64,000 nucleotides of DNA from JACPYG01 sp038063015 (GCA_038063015.1 JBBTVX010000001.1:62001-126000), one strand, 5' to 3'; shown: positions 38,038-47,018, counted from the first letter of the stretch. The notes: generated from the sequence alone by a model not told the origin. A program made the numbers and translations.

Positions 38038-39827
38038 ACGAAATACAAAAAATTATAAAAAACAGCTCTAACCCAAAATTAATTGAGGATGCTTTTGAAT
38101 TTGCCAAAGAAGCTTATAAAGAAAAAAGGCGACTTTCCGGCGAAAATTATATTGAGCATGCCCTAAGAGTGGCTTCTGCTTTAGATAAAATGGGACTAGA
38201 CCCACTAACCGTTGCTTTCGGACTTTTACACGATGTAATAGATGACATGCCTGCTCCGACTAAAAAAAACGAGCTTTCGGGAGTTGAAAAAAAGTTTGGA
38301 AAAGAAATAACGAACTTAGTAGAAAAAATTTCAGATTTAAATAAAATCCGCTATTCTTTAGCAATCAATTTAAAAGAAAAAAAAACACTTGCTAAAGAAA
38401 AGGTTGAAAATTTAAGAATGATGTTTCTGGCAATAGCGGGAGATTTAAGAGTAATTTTGATAGAACTTGTCTCAAGGCTTGATGGTTTAAATTTTTTACA
38501 TTATTTACCTGAAGAACAACAAAAATTATACGCCATAGAAACTTTACAAATTTTTGCGCCGACAGCTAACAGATTGGGATTATCTGGAATTAGAAGAAAC
38601 CTTGAAGATTTATCTTTTTCTTATTTGTTCCCAAAAAGATTTAAATGGCTTAAAGACAATATAAAAGAAGAATATGAAGAAAAAGAAAAATATCTTAAAA
38701 AGATTTTACCGCAATTAAAAAAACATCTAAAAAAAGAAAGATTAAAATTTGTAGATATAAACTATAGGGCAAAATCATATTGGAGCACCTACCAAAAACT
38801 TACAAAACATAATATGAGTTTTGATAAAATTCATGACTTAATTGCTCTAAGAATAATCGTTAAAGACATAAAAGATTGCTACAAAACTCTTGGAATAATC
38901 CACAAATATTACAAACCCATATCTGAAGAAATTAATGACTACATAGCCAAACCAAAATCTAATGGATACAGATCTTTGCATACAACTGTTTTTTGCGAAA
39001 AAGATAGAATAACAGAAATTCAAATAAGAACTGAAGAGATGCAGAAAGAGGCGGAATACGGTGTTTGCGCCCATTGGTCTTATAAAGAAAAAATTAACCT
39101 TAAAAATGAAGGAGAAAAATTTAAATGGATAAACCCCATTAGAAGCCAGGGAGAGTTAGAGAAAATACAAAAAAAACAAACTTCCAATGGAGTGAAAGAA
39201 ATTCCTGAATTTTGGAAAACATTTAAAGTTGACTTCTTTTTAAACCAAGTTTTTACATTCACCCCTAAAGGAGACGTAATCGTTTTAGCAAAAGGGTCAA
39301 CTCCAATTGATTTTGCTTATGCTGTGCATTCTGATATCGGCAGCCACTGCGAATCTGCGAAAGTTGGAGGCAAGATAGTTCCGCTTTCCCATATTTTAGA
39401 AAATGGCGACGTGATTGAAATTACTGTCAATAAAAATAAAAAACCGTCAAAAGACTGGCTAAGGTTTGTTAAAACAAGTTTGGCAAAGTCTCAAATTAAA
39501 AAAACAGTTGCCCAGGATGAGCCGTCTTTTTCTTTTACCATACCCCGTTTTATAAAAAAGAAAATTTTTGAAATTACGGAAAAAGTTAAAAAAAGAAAAG
39601 AGGAAAAAATACAAATTAAAAAAGAAAAGCCAAGAGAAATTTATCTTGCCGGCCAAAAGGGCATAATGGTAAATATGGCAAAATGCTGCAATCCCCAGCC
39701 GGAAGACGAAGTTAGGGCATACCTCACAAAACACAGAGCCGCTGTTTTACACAAAACTTCGTGTGAAAACTTCCAAAAATTAGCCAAAAAATTCCCGGAA
39801 AAAATTATCAGCGCCTCGTGGAAATAA
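38034..39827 (+). CDS. RelA/SpoT family (p)ppGpp synthetase/hydrolase homologue
   Basis: A 597-residue protein from ATG 38034, coupled to topA by an ATGA overlap. Domains in order: HD hydrolase-like (about 20-185, YIEHALRVASALD and FGLLHDVIDD), synthetase (about 230-350, FDKIHDLIALRIIV and KPKSNGYRSLHTTV), TGS (about 405-465, VIVLAKGSTPIDFAYAVHSD) and a cysteine-containing domain (MAKCCNPQPEDEV). There is no ACT domain. In the hydrolase, the usual HDxxEDT and LADRLHN motifs read HDVIDDM and LVSRLDG, so hydrolysis may be impaired. The protein makes or balances the stringent-response alarmone. Confidence 0.9.
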   Translation: MNEIQKIIKNSSNPKLIEDAFEFAKEAYKEKRRLSGENYIEHALRVASALDKMGLDPLTVAFGLLHDVIDDMPAPTKKNELSGVEKKFGKEITNLVEKISDLNKIRYSLAINLKEKKTLAKEKVENLRMMFLAIAGDLRVILIELVSRLDGLNFLHYLPEEQQKLYAIETLQIFAPTANRLGLSGIRRNLEDLSFSYLFPKRFKWLKDNIKEEYEEKEKYLKKILPQLKKHLKKERLKFVDINYRAKSYWSTYQKLTKHNMSFDKIHDLIALRIIVKDIKDCYKTLGIIHKYYKPISEEINDYIAKPKSNGYRSLHTTVFCEKDRITEIQIRTEEMQKEAEYGVCAHWSYKEKINLKNEGEKFKWINPIRSQGELEKIQKKQTSNGVKEIPEFWKTFKVDFFLNQVFTFTPKGDVIVLAKGSTPIDFAYAVHSDIGSHCESAKVGGKIVPLSHILENGDVIEITVNKNKKPSKDWLRFVKTSLAKSQIKKTVAQDEPSFSFTIPRFIKKKIFEITEKVKKRKEEKIQIKKEKPREIYLAGQKGIMVNMAKCCNPQPEDEVRAYLTKHRAAVLHKTSCENFQKLAKKFPEKIISASWK

Positions 39828-39870
39828 TCTTGAAAAATTTCTAAAATGTGATAAAATTAAGCATAAACAA

Positions 39871-39953
39871 GCCGAGGTGGCGGAATGGCAGACGCACGGG
39901 ACTCAAAATCCCGCGATCGCAAGATCATGAGGGTTCAACTCCCTCCCTCGGCA
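39871..39953 (+). tRNA. tRNA-Leu (anticodon CAA)
   Basis: Acceptor GCCGAGG pairs with CCTCGGC, discriminator base A. The anticodon arm CGGGA-CTCAAAA-TCCCG gives CAA, reading UUG codons. A long variable arm (GATC-GCAA-GATC) is typical of leucine tRNAs. The T arm is GAGGGTTCAACTCCCTC. No CCA is encoded; it must be added after transcription. Confidence 0.95.
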
Positions 39954-39967
39954 CATTAAAAAAAGAG

Positions 39968-40522
39968 CTAATTAGGACGAGGGAAATTATATCTTTTAAT
40001 AATTTTATAGGCGTTTTTTCTAAATAATATATTTAAAATATATCCCGTTAAAATACCCAAGATAGCGCCTGCTAAAATATCAGACGGCCAGTGGATGCCG
40101 ACAAAAACGCGGGCTAAAACAACAAGTAAGCTGGCAATATAAAATATAATTCCGATTTTTTTGTTATAAAAATAAACAATTGCGGATAAGGCAAAATAAA
40201 AGCTGGCGTGGCCGGAAGGAAAAGAGGCTTCTTTCGCGTCATAATCTATGAGCAAGTTTACGTTATTTGTAATAAACGGCCTTGGCCTGAACCACATCCA
40301 ACGGATAATTTCGGCTAATATAAATCTTGTAAAAGCCGCGACAATGACGGCCTCTAACGCCATTTTCCAATATTTCTTGAAATTTATAACTAAAAAAAGA
40401 ACCAAAACTGCGGCTAAAATGTATTCTGAATATTTAACGATAAAAAATCCAATAAAATCCAGCCAATACCATTTAAAAGCCAGTCCGTTAATTAAATTAA
40501 ATAGATATAAATCTATACTCAT
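39968..40522 (-). CDS. PAP2-family membrane phosphatase
   Basis: A 184-residue protein with five or six membrane helices. The three phosphatase motifs are present: WFRPRPF, FPSGHASFYFA and ARVFVGIHWPSDILAG (about residues 137-152), which supply the active-site Arg and His residues. It probably dephosphorylates undecaprenyl pyrophosphate or a lipid phosphate. It overlaps glyA by 4 nt. Confidence 0.9.
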   Translation of the reverse strand: MSIDLYLFNLINGLAFKWYWLDFIGFFIVKYSEYILAAVLVLFLVINFKKYWKMALEAVIVAAFTRFILAEIIRWMWFRPRPFITNNVNLLIDYDAKEASFPSGHASFYFALSAIVYFYNKKIGIIFYIASLLVVLARVFVGIHWPSDILAGAILGILTGYILNILFRKNAYKIIKRYNFPRPN

Positions 40523-41766
40523 ATTGGGAGGGGGAATTTTTTACAAAGATTTTTTATTTCTCCGCGAATTTTCTTTGCGCTTTTTGGATTTGAAATAACC
40601 TCGTTTATCCAGCCTGCTATTTTTTTCATTTCTTTTTCTTTCATTCCTCTTGTTGTAATTGCCGGCGTGCCCATTCTTATGCCAGACGGCTTAAAAGGCG
40701 GAGCGGGGTCAAAAGGAATACTGTTTTTATTTATCGTAATCCCGGCTTCCTCCAATAAATCTGCCGCTTCCTTCCCCGCTATATTTTTGTTTCTTAGGTC
40801 AATCAGAATTAAATGGTTTTCCGTTCCGCCGGATATTATTTTAAAGCCGTATTTTTTTAGTTCTTCGGCCAGCGTTTTTGCGTTTTTTACAATTTGGCTT
40901 GAATATTTTTTAAAAGCAGGGGCTGACGCTTCTTTCAAGCAAACTGCAATCCCGGCTATCTGATGCATATGCGGTCCGCCCTGAAATCCCGGAAAAATTG
41001 CCTTATCAATTTTTTGTGGCAATTCAGAATCTTTTTTAATACCCCTTTCCGTTACCATAATCATTCCCCCTCTCGGACCTCGCAATGTTTTATGGGTTGT
41101 AGTGGTAATAATATGAACATAAGGAACGGGGCTCGGGTGAGCTCCGCCAACTACCAACCCTGCAATGTGGGCAATGTCGGCTACTAAATATGCTCCAACT
41201 AAATCTGCGATATCTCCAAGTCGTTTCCAGTCAAATATTCTTGGATAAGCAGTAGCTCCCACGAAAATAAGCTTTGGGTTGTTTTCTTTGGCTAATTTTT
41301 CAATTTCGTCATAATTTATCAAGTGCGTTTTTTCATCAACGCCGTATTGCATCGATTTAAAAAACTTTGCAGAAAAATTTACTTTCCAGCCATGAGTCAA
41401 ATGGCCCCCCATAGGCAAAGCCATCCCCATTACTGTGTCTCCCGGCTGGCATACGGCCATATAAACAGCGGCATTGGCAGGTGAGCCGGAATATGGCTGA
41501 ACATTGGCGTGGGGAACGCCAAATAGTTTTTTTGCCCTATCCCGACAAAGATTTTCCAAAACATCATAATATTTACAGCCGTTATAATATCTTTTTCCGG
41601 GGTATCCTTCTGTGTATTTATCAGACAAAACAGAACCAAGCGCTTCTCTTACGGCCGGCGAAGAATGATTTTCAGACGGAATCATTTCCAAAGATGTCTT
41701 TTGCCTTTCTGTTTCCAATTCAATTAGTTTTGCAACCTGCAAATCTTGTTTTTTTAATTTTGCCAT
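40519..41766 (-). CDS. glyA: Serine hydroxymethyltransferase
   Basis: A 415-residue PLP enzyme. Substrate-binding residues are in ENHSSPAVREALGSVLSDKY, and the PLP lysine is in TTTTHKTLRGPRGGMI (about residue 230). DIAHIAGLVVGG holds the Asp that pairs with the PLP ring. It converts serine and tetrahydrofolate to glycine and methylene-tetrahydrofolate. Full family length. It overlaps the PAP2 gene. Confidence 0.96.
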   Translation of the reverse strand: MAKLKKQDLQVAKLIELETERQKTSLEMIPSENHSSPAVREALGSVLSDKYTEGYPGKRYYNGCKYYDVLENLCRDRAKKLFGVPHANVQPYSGSPANAAVYMAVCQPGDTVMGMALPMGGHLTHGWKVNFSAKFFKSMQYGVDEKTHLINYDEIEKLAKENNPKLIFVGATAYPRIFDWKRLGDIADLVGAYLVADIAHIAGLVVGGAHPSPVPYVHIITTTTHKTLRGPRGGMIMVTERGIKKDSELPQKIDKAIFPGFQGGPHMHQIAGIAVCLKEASAPAFKKYSSQIVKNAKTLAEELKKYGFKIISGGTENHLILIDLRNKNIAGKEAADLLEEAGITINKNSIPFDPAPPFKPSGIRMGTPAITTRGMKEKEMKKIAGWINEVISNPKSAKKIRGEIKNLCKKFPLPI

Positions 41767-41830
41767 ATTGTTTTTCCTCTTTAATTATATTTTAGTATAT
41801 CAAATTCCCCTTTTTATTCAAACAACAACA

Positions 41831-41859
41831 AAAAAAGCTCAGCGACGTTGTTGCTGAGC
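41831..41859 (-). terminator. Intrinsic terminator of the ClpP-like gene
   Basis: GCTCAGC (41837-41843) pairs with GCTGAGC (41853-41859); on the minus strand a run of seven T residues follows. Confidence 0.85.
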
Positions 41860-41869
41860 CTATACTAAG

Positions 41870-42466
41870 TTAAGTCGGTTTTTTGACTATTTCGTCAATA
41901 AAACCAAATTCCTTGGCTTCTGGCGCAGTAAAAATCCTTTCCTCCTTCCACCACTTTTTAATCAGTTTCAACGGCTGACCACTTCGCTCGGCAATACCAC
42001 TTATCTCTTTTTGATGATAGGATATCCTTTTCCTTAATTCATCAATCTGCTTTCTCCCCAACCTAACAGTATCTTCAGAAACAATTTTTGCATCAATAAT
42101 ATTATCAACCCTTATAGTCAGACTGCCACCGTGGAACATCAATTTAGCATTAGGATAAGCCATCCGCCTATGGCAGGCCTGGATAACAGCAAATGCCGCA
42201 GAATAAGCAACACCGGTCACAACTCCGTAAACCGGCGCTGCCGAATTTTTAATATTGTCTGAAATATTTTGTGCAGTATCCCCAGAACCCCCACAAGAAT
42301 CGACAAAAAGGGTTATCGATTCAGAACTAACAGCATTCAAATACAAAATAGCTGCGGAAATAATTTGCTCTTGTATTTCCGGATCAGTGGCTACGTCTCC
42401 TACTAGAATAATTTCTCTTCTAGCGAGAAAAGGCCTTAGTTCGTCAAACCCTTTTGGATAAATCAT
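41870..42466 (-). CDS. ClpP-like protease subunit with altered catalytic Asp
   Basis: A 198-residue ClpP-fold protein from ATG 42466, which has a GGAAGGA Shine-Dalgarno site; the longer reading to 42502 is upstream leader. The nucleophile Ser region is VAYSAAFAVIQA, the His is in AKLMFHGGS, and the handle region ends SGQPLKLIKKWWKEERIF, then APEAKEFGFIDEIV. Aligned with ClpP, the catalytic Asp position (IERDTDRDFF in typical ClpP) holds Trp. It may be inactive, use another acid, or need a partner subunit. It is monocistronic with its own promoter and terminator. Confidence 0.75.
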   Translation of the reverse strand: MIYPKGFDELRPFLARREIILVGDVATDPEIQEQIISAAILYLNAVSSESITLFVDSCGGSGDTAQNISDNIKNSAAPVYGVVTGVAYSAAFAVIQACHRRMAYPNAKLMFHGGSLTIRVDNIIDAKIVSEDTVRLGRKQIDELRKRISYHQKEISGIAERSGQPLKLIKKWWKEERIFTAPEAKEFGFIDEIVKKPT

Positions 42467-42528
42467 TACTGTTTCCTTCCGCAAATAGAGGGTACGGAGC
42501 AAAAAATCTCTCTAAAGAACTAATTTAA

Positions 42529-42557
42529 TAGATAACATTTAATCATTATCTTGTCAA
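42529..42557 (-). promoter_or_regulatory. Promoter of the ClpP-like gene
   Basis: TTGACA (42552-42557) and TATCTA (42529-42534) on the minus strand with 17-bp spacing, about 60 nt upstream of the ATG. Confidence 0.6.
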
Positions 42558-42565
42558 TATTTTTA

Positions 42566-42599
42566 CAAAAACACCAGTTTCGTTTCCACAAAACTGGTG
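42566..42599 (-). terminator. Intrinsic terminator of the HD-domain gene
   Basis: CACCAGTTT (42572-42580) pairs with AAACTGGTG (42591-42599), followed on the minus strand by TTTTTG. Confidence 0.85.
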
Positions 42600-42617
42600 T
42601 TGACTAAACAAGGAGTA

Positions 42618-43370
42618 TTACTTTTCAGCTCTATTCAGAAAATCATTAATATGATTTTCCATAAACTCTTTCCGGTCAGCAACTACCTTTCTCATTTTCC
42701 CCCTTTCAAAAAAGGGGGAAACTGGCGCAAGAACTTGATCAGTAACAAGAAGTTGAAAAACCAGATATCCGAACACTGATTTATCCCTCATCTCAGAACG
42801 CATATCAGGAGTAATGTCCTCTCTTGTTTTACTTCTGAATAAATTAATAATTTTTCTTTCAGACCATTTTTCATTGGGTAGAGGAAGGTCGGGAATCTCA
42901 AAACCTTTAATTTGTGTTACGCGTTCATGTGTTCCTTCTTTAGTCAAATGATCAAGATGGTCAATCGACGAAAGCAATTGCAAACACAGATTCTTATAAT
43001 CTGAATCATCAATCGGCTTGTCCCTCTTTTTCACGCCGCTTGAGTGATTGGCAACAGCATAAAGAAGCCATTTTTTTTGAAGACCAGATAAGAAATCAAG
43101 CTTTCCTTCCGCAATAAGCTTTTTCAACAATTTTTCGGACTCTTTTTGATGATTAGGACCAGGGTTTTTAGATATCCCAATATCATGCAAGATAATACCG
43201 CATTCCAAAACTTCCCACATTCCATCAAAATCAGATTGATCTTGATTAGATTCTCGCAAAATTTCAAAATCTTTATACATTCGTTCACAATGCCAAACTC
43301 TGTCTTCGTACTTTTCAAGCATTTTCCGGGCAATACTCCACAACTTTTTTTTTGTTGCTTTAGATAACAT
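42618..43370 (-). CDS. HD-domain phosphohydrolase-like protein
   Basis: A 250-residue protein from ATG 43370, preceded by GGGGGAAGTGAG; the longer reading to 43403 is leader. The metal motifs are RVWHCERMYKD (about 24-34), GIILHDIG (HD, about 58-65), and the later VANHSSGVK and SSIDHLDHL. HD proteins hydrolyse phosphate esters, nucleotides or cyclic dinucleotides; the substrate is unknown. A perfect palindrome TTTCCCCC...GGGGGAAA lies inside the gene near its end (42698-42721) and encodes PFFERGK. Monocistronic. Confidence 0.75.
   Translation of the reverse strand: MLSKATKKKLWSIARKMLEKYEDRVWHCERMYKDFEILRESNQDQSDFDGMWEVLECGIILHDIGISKNPGPNHQKESEKLLKKLIAEGKLDFLSGLQKKWLLYAVANHSSGVKKRDKPIDDSDYKNLCLQLLSSIDHLDHLTKEGTHERVTQIKGFEIPDLPLPNEKWSERKIINLFRSKTREDITPDMRSEMRDKSVFGYLVFQLLVTDQVLAPVSPFFERGKMRKVVADRKEFMENHINDFLNRAEK
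42698..42721. repeat. Palindrome inside the HD gene
   Basis: TTTCCCCCTTTC and GAAAGGGGGAAA-type halves (left TTTCCCCCTTT, right AAAGGGGGAAA around a short loop), encoding part of SPFFERGKM on the minus strand. It resembles a small dispersed palindromic repeat that has been absorbed into a coding region. Confidence 0.5.
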
Positions 43371-43455
43371 CTCACTTCCCCCTGCTTTTTTCTTTGATTT
43401 CAAGGAACAATTCTATCTCACCTTAAGATAGATTATGGCATACCATAATATTATC

Positions 43456-43484
43456 ATGTTAATATATATTTTAAAATATGTCAA
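43456..43484 (-). promoter_or_regulatory. Promoter of the HD-domain gene
   Basis: TTGACA (43479-43484) and TAACAT (43456-43461) with 17-bp spacing. The -35 box overlaps the stop of the upstream gene. Confidence 0.45.
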
Positions 43485-44068
43485 CCCCTTAATACTTTTT
43501 TATTTTTTACCGACAAATCAATGATTTTTGATGGTTTTGATTTTAATAGGTCGCCTCCATCAATTATTAAATCAGGCTTATTTTTGTTATCTGCAAATTT
43601 TGCAATAATTTCTTTTATTTTCTTTATTTCCGGCTTACCTGAAATGTTTACCGATGTCTGCGCCAGTGGTTTGTTTATTTTTTTCAATAAATCATTTAAA
43701 AATTTATATTTAGGAATTCTTATCCCAATAGTATTATTTTTACCAATTACCAGCTTGGATAAATTTTTACTTGCTTTTAACTTTAAAATGAACGTATATT
43801 TTCCCGGCCAATGCTTTTTAAGAATTTTTTCTTGGTCTTTTGTTATTTCTGCTAGCTCTTTTGCCGCCTTTATATCTTTTACAAAAACAGGCAATGGTTT
43901 TGACCTTGCCCTTTTCTTTATTTTAAAAATTTTTTCAACAGCTTTTTTGTTTCCAGCATCTGCCAAAAATCCGTAAACAGTGTCTGTGGGGAATATAACA
44001 ACGCCTCCGTTTTTAATAATACCCGCTGTTCTATTTACTGCTTTTTGCCCCAACTTTATAACCTCCAT
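43481..44068 (-). CDS. tsaC: L-threonylcarbamoyladenylate synthase (TsaC/YrdC family)
   Basis: A 195-residue Sua5/YciO/YrdC enzyme. The ATP/threonine motif is GGVVIFPTDTVYGFLAD (about 21-37), and KKRARSKPLPVFV and NKPLAQTSVNISGKP complete the active site. It makes threonylcarbamoyl-AMP for the t6A37 tRNA modification. Its start overlaps the previous gene's end by 38 nt, so translation is coupled. Confidence 0.9.
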   Translation of the reverse strand: MEVIKLGQKAVNRTAGIIKNGGVVIFPTDTVYGFLADAGNKKAVEKIFKIKKRARSKPLPVFVKDIKAAKELAEITKDQEKILKKHWPGKYTFILKLKASKNLSKLVIGKNNTIGIRIPKYKFLNDLLKKINKPLAQTSVNISGKPEIKKIKEIIAKFADNKNKPDLIIDGGDLLKSKPSKIIDLSVKNKKVLRG

Positions 44069-44795
44069 TTTTTAAAAAATTAGAAAATTTTAAAACATCT
44101 CCCGGGTTTCCAAAATCAATCCAGCAATCTTTAATTTTTTTAATTTTAACTTTTTTGTTTTTTGCCAAATATGAAATTGCGTCCGTAATTTCATATTCTC
44201 CGCGCGGAGATTTTTTAATTTGCGATATATTTTTAAAAATATCCGGAGTAAATTTGTATAAACCGGCGTTAATCAAATTCCCTACGTATTCTTTTGGCTT
44301 TTCAATAATTTTTTCCAAAAAATCGTCTCCGTCTTCAATTAAAACTCCGTATTTTTCAGGGTGATTATGCAAAAGCCCGGCCGCATAATTATAATTATCA
44401 TCAATATTCATTTTTTTTAAATCCCTTATTGAATAAAGGTTATCGCCGTAAAGATAGAGAAAATTTGATTTTCCAACAAGGTTTTTGACGCATTTTATCG
44501 GGCAGGCTGTGCCATATTCTTTTTCTTTGGGGCCTAAAATTTCATATTGGCTTACAAGACTTATTTTGCACTTTTTATTTTTAAGGCAAGAGCTGTAATC
44601 ATTCAAAAATTCTTTCATTAACTCTTCTTTATACCCTACAACTAAAATAATTTCTTTGTATCCCGCTTTTAAAAGATTGTCTAAAACATAAGCCAAAAAA
44701 GGCCGCTCGCGGACATTAATAAGGTGTTTTGGCTTATTATTGGATAAATGAAGCATGCGGGTGCCCTGACCCGCAGCAGCTACGACAGCTTTCAT
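44031..44795 (-). CDS. Sugar-phosphate nucleotidyltransferase-like protein
   Basis: A 254-residue NTP-transferase. The signature MKAVVAAAGQGTRMLHLSNN with PKHLINVRERP (about 1-30) binds the nucleotide, and YLYGDNLYSI (about 115) holds the metal Asp. It resembles glucose-1-phosphate thymidylyl- or uridylyltransferases but lacks the C-terminal repeats of bifunctional GlmU. It activates a sugar for glycan synthesis. It overlaps iorB-like by 4 nt, though no functional link is evident. Confidence 0.82.
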   Translation of the reverse strand: MKAVVAAAGQGTRMLHLSNNKPKHLINVRERPFLAYVLDNLLKAGYKEIILVVGYKEELMKEFLNDYSSCLKNKKCKISLVSQYEILGPKEKEYGTACPIKCVKNLVGKSNFLYLYGDNLYSIRDLKKMNIDDNYNYAAGLLHNHPEKYGVLIEDGDDFLEKIIEKPKEYVGNLINAGLYKFTPDIFKNISQIKKSPRGEYEITDAISYLAKNKKVKIKKIKDCWIDFGNPGDVLKFSNFLKNGGYKVGAKSSK

Positions 44796-45361
44796 ATTTT
44801 TTTCGCAAGATTAAAGGCTTTCTTGTTTAGTTCTAAATATTTTAATGGAATTATTTTTTCCAGCGCTTTTTCAACTGACTCTGGTTTTAGGGGAAGAATT
44901 CCTTTAAAAACGCAGTGCCCTAAAAGATATATTGAGCTTACAACTTCGTTATTTAGTTCTTTTTTACAAATCTCCGAGGCCGGAACCAAATGAAGGTTTT
45001 TTTTAACTAAATTGTTTAAATTTTTTGCAACATAGTCTTTGGAAACTTCTTTGTCAAAAAAAATAAAATTATCGTTAACGGCAAAAATTGTTTTTGGATT
45101 TTTATAAACAATAGCCCTTAATCCTTCTGTCATTTCCAAAGATAAAACCAAATCTGCTTTCCCGAAAGAAAACAGGGGAGAGTAAACCTTTTTTCCAAAT
45201 CTGATAAATGCCTCCACGCCTCCGCCCCTTTGCGAAAGCCCGTGAAGCTCCGAGGATTTTATATCATATCCATCAATAAAAATAGCTTCGTTTATTATGG
45301 AAATTAAAGTAATTATTCCCTGCCCGCCGGTTCCGGCTATAACAATGTTGAATGGTTTCAT
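44792..45361 (-). CDS. iorB: Indolepyruvate ferredoxin oxidoreductase, beta subunit
   Basis: A 189-residue gamma-type domain of 2-oxoacid oxidoreductases, with VIAGTGGQGIITLISI (about 6-21) and SSELHGLSQRGGGVEAFIRF (about 36-55). It pairs with the alpha subunit encoded 13 nt upstream. Together they oxidise aryl pyruvates to acyl-CoA with ferredoxin as acceptor, in amino-acid fermentation. Confidence 0.88.
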   Translation of the reverse strand: MKPFNIVIAGTGGQGIITLISIINEAIFIDGYDIKSSELHGLSQRGGGVEAFIRFGKKVYSPLFSFGKADLVLSLEMTEGLRAIVYKNPKTIFAVNDNFIFFDKEVSKDYVAKNLNNLVKKNLHLVPASEICKKELNNEVVSSIYLLGHCVFKGILPLKPESVEKALEKIIPLKYLELNKKAFNLAKKI

Positions 45362-45374
45362 TTAATTAAATAAT

Positions 45375-47018
45375 TTAATGTTGTTTTGATTTTTGCCTTT
45401 TTTCCAAAAGAGCGCATATTCTTTTGCAAATTATTACTGAAACTTCATCTTTTGCTAAAAATTCCTTAACCGTATCCTCTAATTCTTTGGCATTTATCGG
45501 GTCAAATAGTTTTATATGCTTTACCCCGCAGGACTTAACTATTTCTTCTATTTTTAATTCTTCTGCAAGCTCCCCCATAGCATTTTGGCCCATTCCCGGA
45601 TTTTGCTGGTGTCCGGTCATAGCGGTAATTCTGTTATCTAAAATAATTATTAATGGACTTGATTTATTATAAACAGCGTTAATAAGCCCCGGGATGCCGG
45701 CATGGAAAAATGTTCCGTCTCCTATTATAGAAATAACTTTTTGCTTAGTGCTCTTGCTTACTCCGTGAGATATGCCCATAGAGGCTCCCATAGAAAAAAG
45801 ATAATCTTGTATGTTATGGGGCGAAAGGCCGGCTATCATATTGCATCCTATGTCTCCGCCAAAAATTGTTCCTTCCGGCGCGATTCTTTTTATTACAGGG
45901 AAAACATACCAATAAGGACAGCCCTCACATAATCTGGCTGTCCGGCGCGGAATTTTTACCGGACTTTCTGTTTTTAAATAATTTTTAAATTTTAAATTTT
46001 TAATTTTAGCAATAGCAACGGCAACTTTTTCGGGATTTAACTCTCCTATTTCCGGCAAAACATTTTTTCCAAAAATCTGAACCTTTAGGTTCGCTTCTTT
46101 TGCAATGGCCTTTATTTCTTTTTCCAAATAAGGATCGGTTTCCTCCGCAATCAAAATCTGTTTCAATCCTTTTATAAAACTTACAATTTTTTTCTTTGGC
46201 AATGGATAAAAAAATCCCAGCTTTAAAACCGGCGCCTTCAATCCAAACTCCTCAACGGCTTCAATCGCGTGCAAATAAGGAACCCCGGAAGCTATTATTC
46301 CAAACTTTTGAGACGCTGAATTTTTTATTACTTTATTTATTTTTGATTTTTCGGCAAAATCAGCTATTTTTTCTGTTTTTTCCAAAAGTTCTTTTTTCAT
46401 AGTAAGAACCCTTGGAGGCATTGTGCAAAACTGATGCGGATTTTTAATAAATTCTCCCAATTTTTTGTTTTTGGGTTTTATTTCCTGATCCATATTAACT
46501 GGCATTCGCTGATGGTTGGTCCTGGTTGTGGTTCTTAAAATTACAGGCGTTTTAAATTTTTCTGAAATCTCAAATCCTAATTTTGTAAAATCGTAACACT
46601 CTTGCGGGTCAGCGGGTTCCAATATTGGTATGCGGGACAAATAAGCATAACCCCTTGAATCCTGCTCTGTTTGCGCCGAGCTATGGCAAGAGGGGTCGTC
46701 AGCCACAACAATAACCATAGGTGCCTTTGTTCCTGTGTAAGCAAGGGGAAACAAGCTGTCAGAACAAACATTTATGCCAAAACTTTTCATATTTACCAAA
46801 GATTTTAATCCGGAAAAGCTGGCCCCTATGGCTGATTCTAAGGCCACTTTTTCGTTGGCAGACCATTCAGAATATACGCCAAATTGTTTAGCAATTTTTC
46901 CAAATTCATCCCCTATTTCAGCTGAAGGACAGCCCGGATACCCGGAAACAAAATCAACACCCGATTCTATCGCGCCTCTGACTATTGCCTCGTTTCCAAA
47001 TAATATTTCTTTTTTCAT
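45375..47018 (-). CDS. iorA: Indolepyruvate ferredoxin oxidoreductase, alpha subunit, without ferredoxin domain
   Basis: A 547-residue protein from ATG 47018; an upstream reading adds eight residues. The pyrimidine-binding half is at 1-180 (FGNEAIVRGAIESGVDFVSG), the linker domain at about 250-340, and the thiamine diphosphate domain at about 370-540 (IGDGTFFHAGIPGLINAVYN). ARLCEGCPYWYVF is the typical conserved segment. Known IorA proteins end with a ferredoxin-like domain carrying two 4Fe-4S clusters; here the chain stops before it (CKRICALLEKRQKSKQH). Electrons may go to a separate ferredoxin. Confidence 0.88.
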   Translation of the reverse strand: MKKEILFGNEAIVRGAIESGVDFVSGYPGCPSAEIGDEFGKIAKQFGVYSEWSANEKVALESAIGASFSGLKSLVNMKSFGINVCSDSLFPLAYTGTKAPMVIVVADDPSCHSSAQTEQDSRGYAYLSRIPILEPADPQECYDFTKLGFEISEKFKTPVILRTTTRTNHQRMPVNMDQEIKPKNKKLGEFIKNPHQFCTMPPRVLTMKKELLEKTEKIADFAEKSKINKVIKNSASQKFGIIASGVPYLHAIEAVEEFGLKAPVLKLGFFYPLPKKKIVSFIKGLKQILIAEETDPYLEKEIKAIAKEANLKVQIFGKNVLPEIGELNPEKVAVAIAKIKNLKFKNYLKTESPVKIPRRTARLCEGCPYWYVFPVIKRIAPEGTIFGGDIGCNMIAGLSPHNIQDYLFSMGASMGISHGVSKSTKQKVISIIGDGTFFHAGIPGLINAVYNKSSPLIIILDNRITAMTGHQQNPGMGQNAMGELAEELKIEEIVKSCGVKHIKLFDPINAKELEDTVKEFLAKDEVSVIICKRICALLEKRQKSKQH

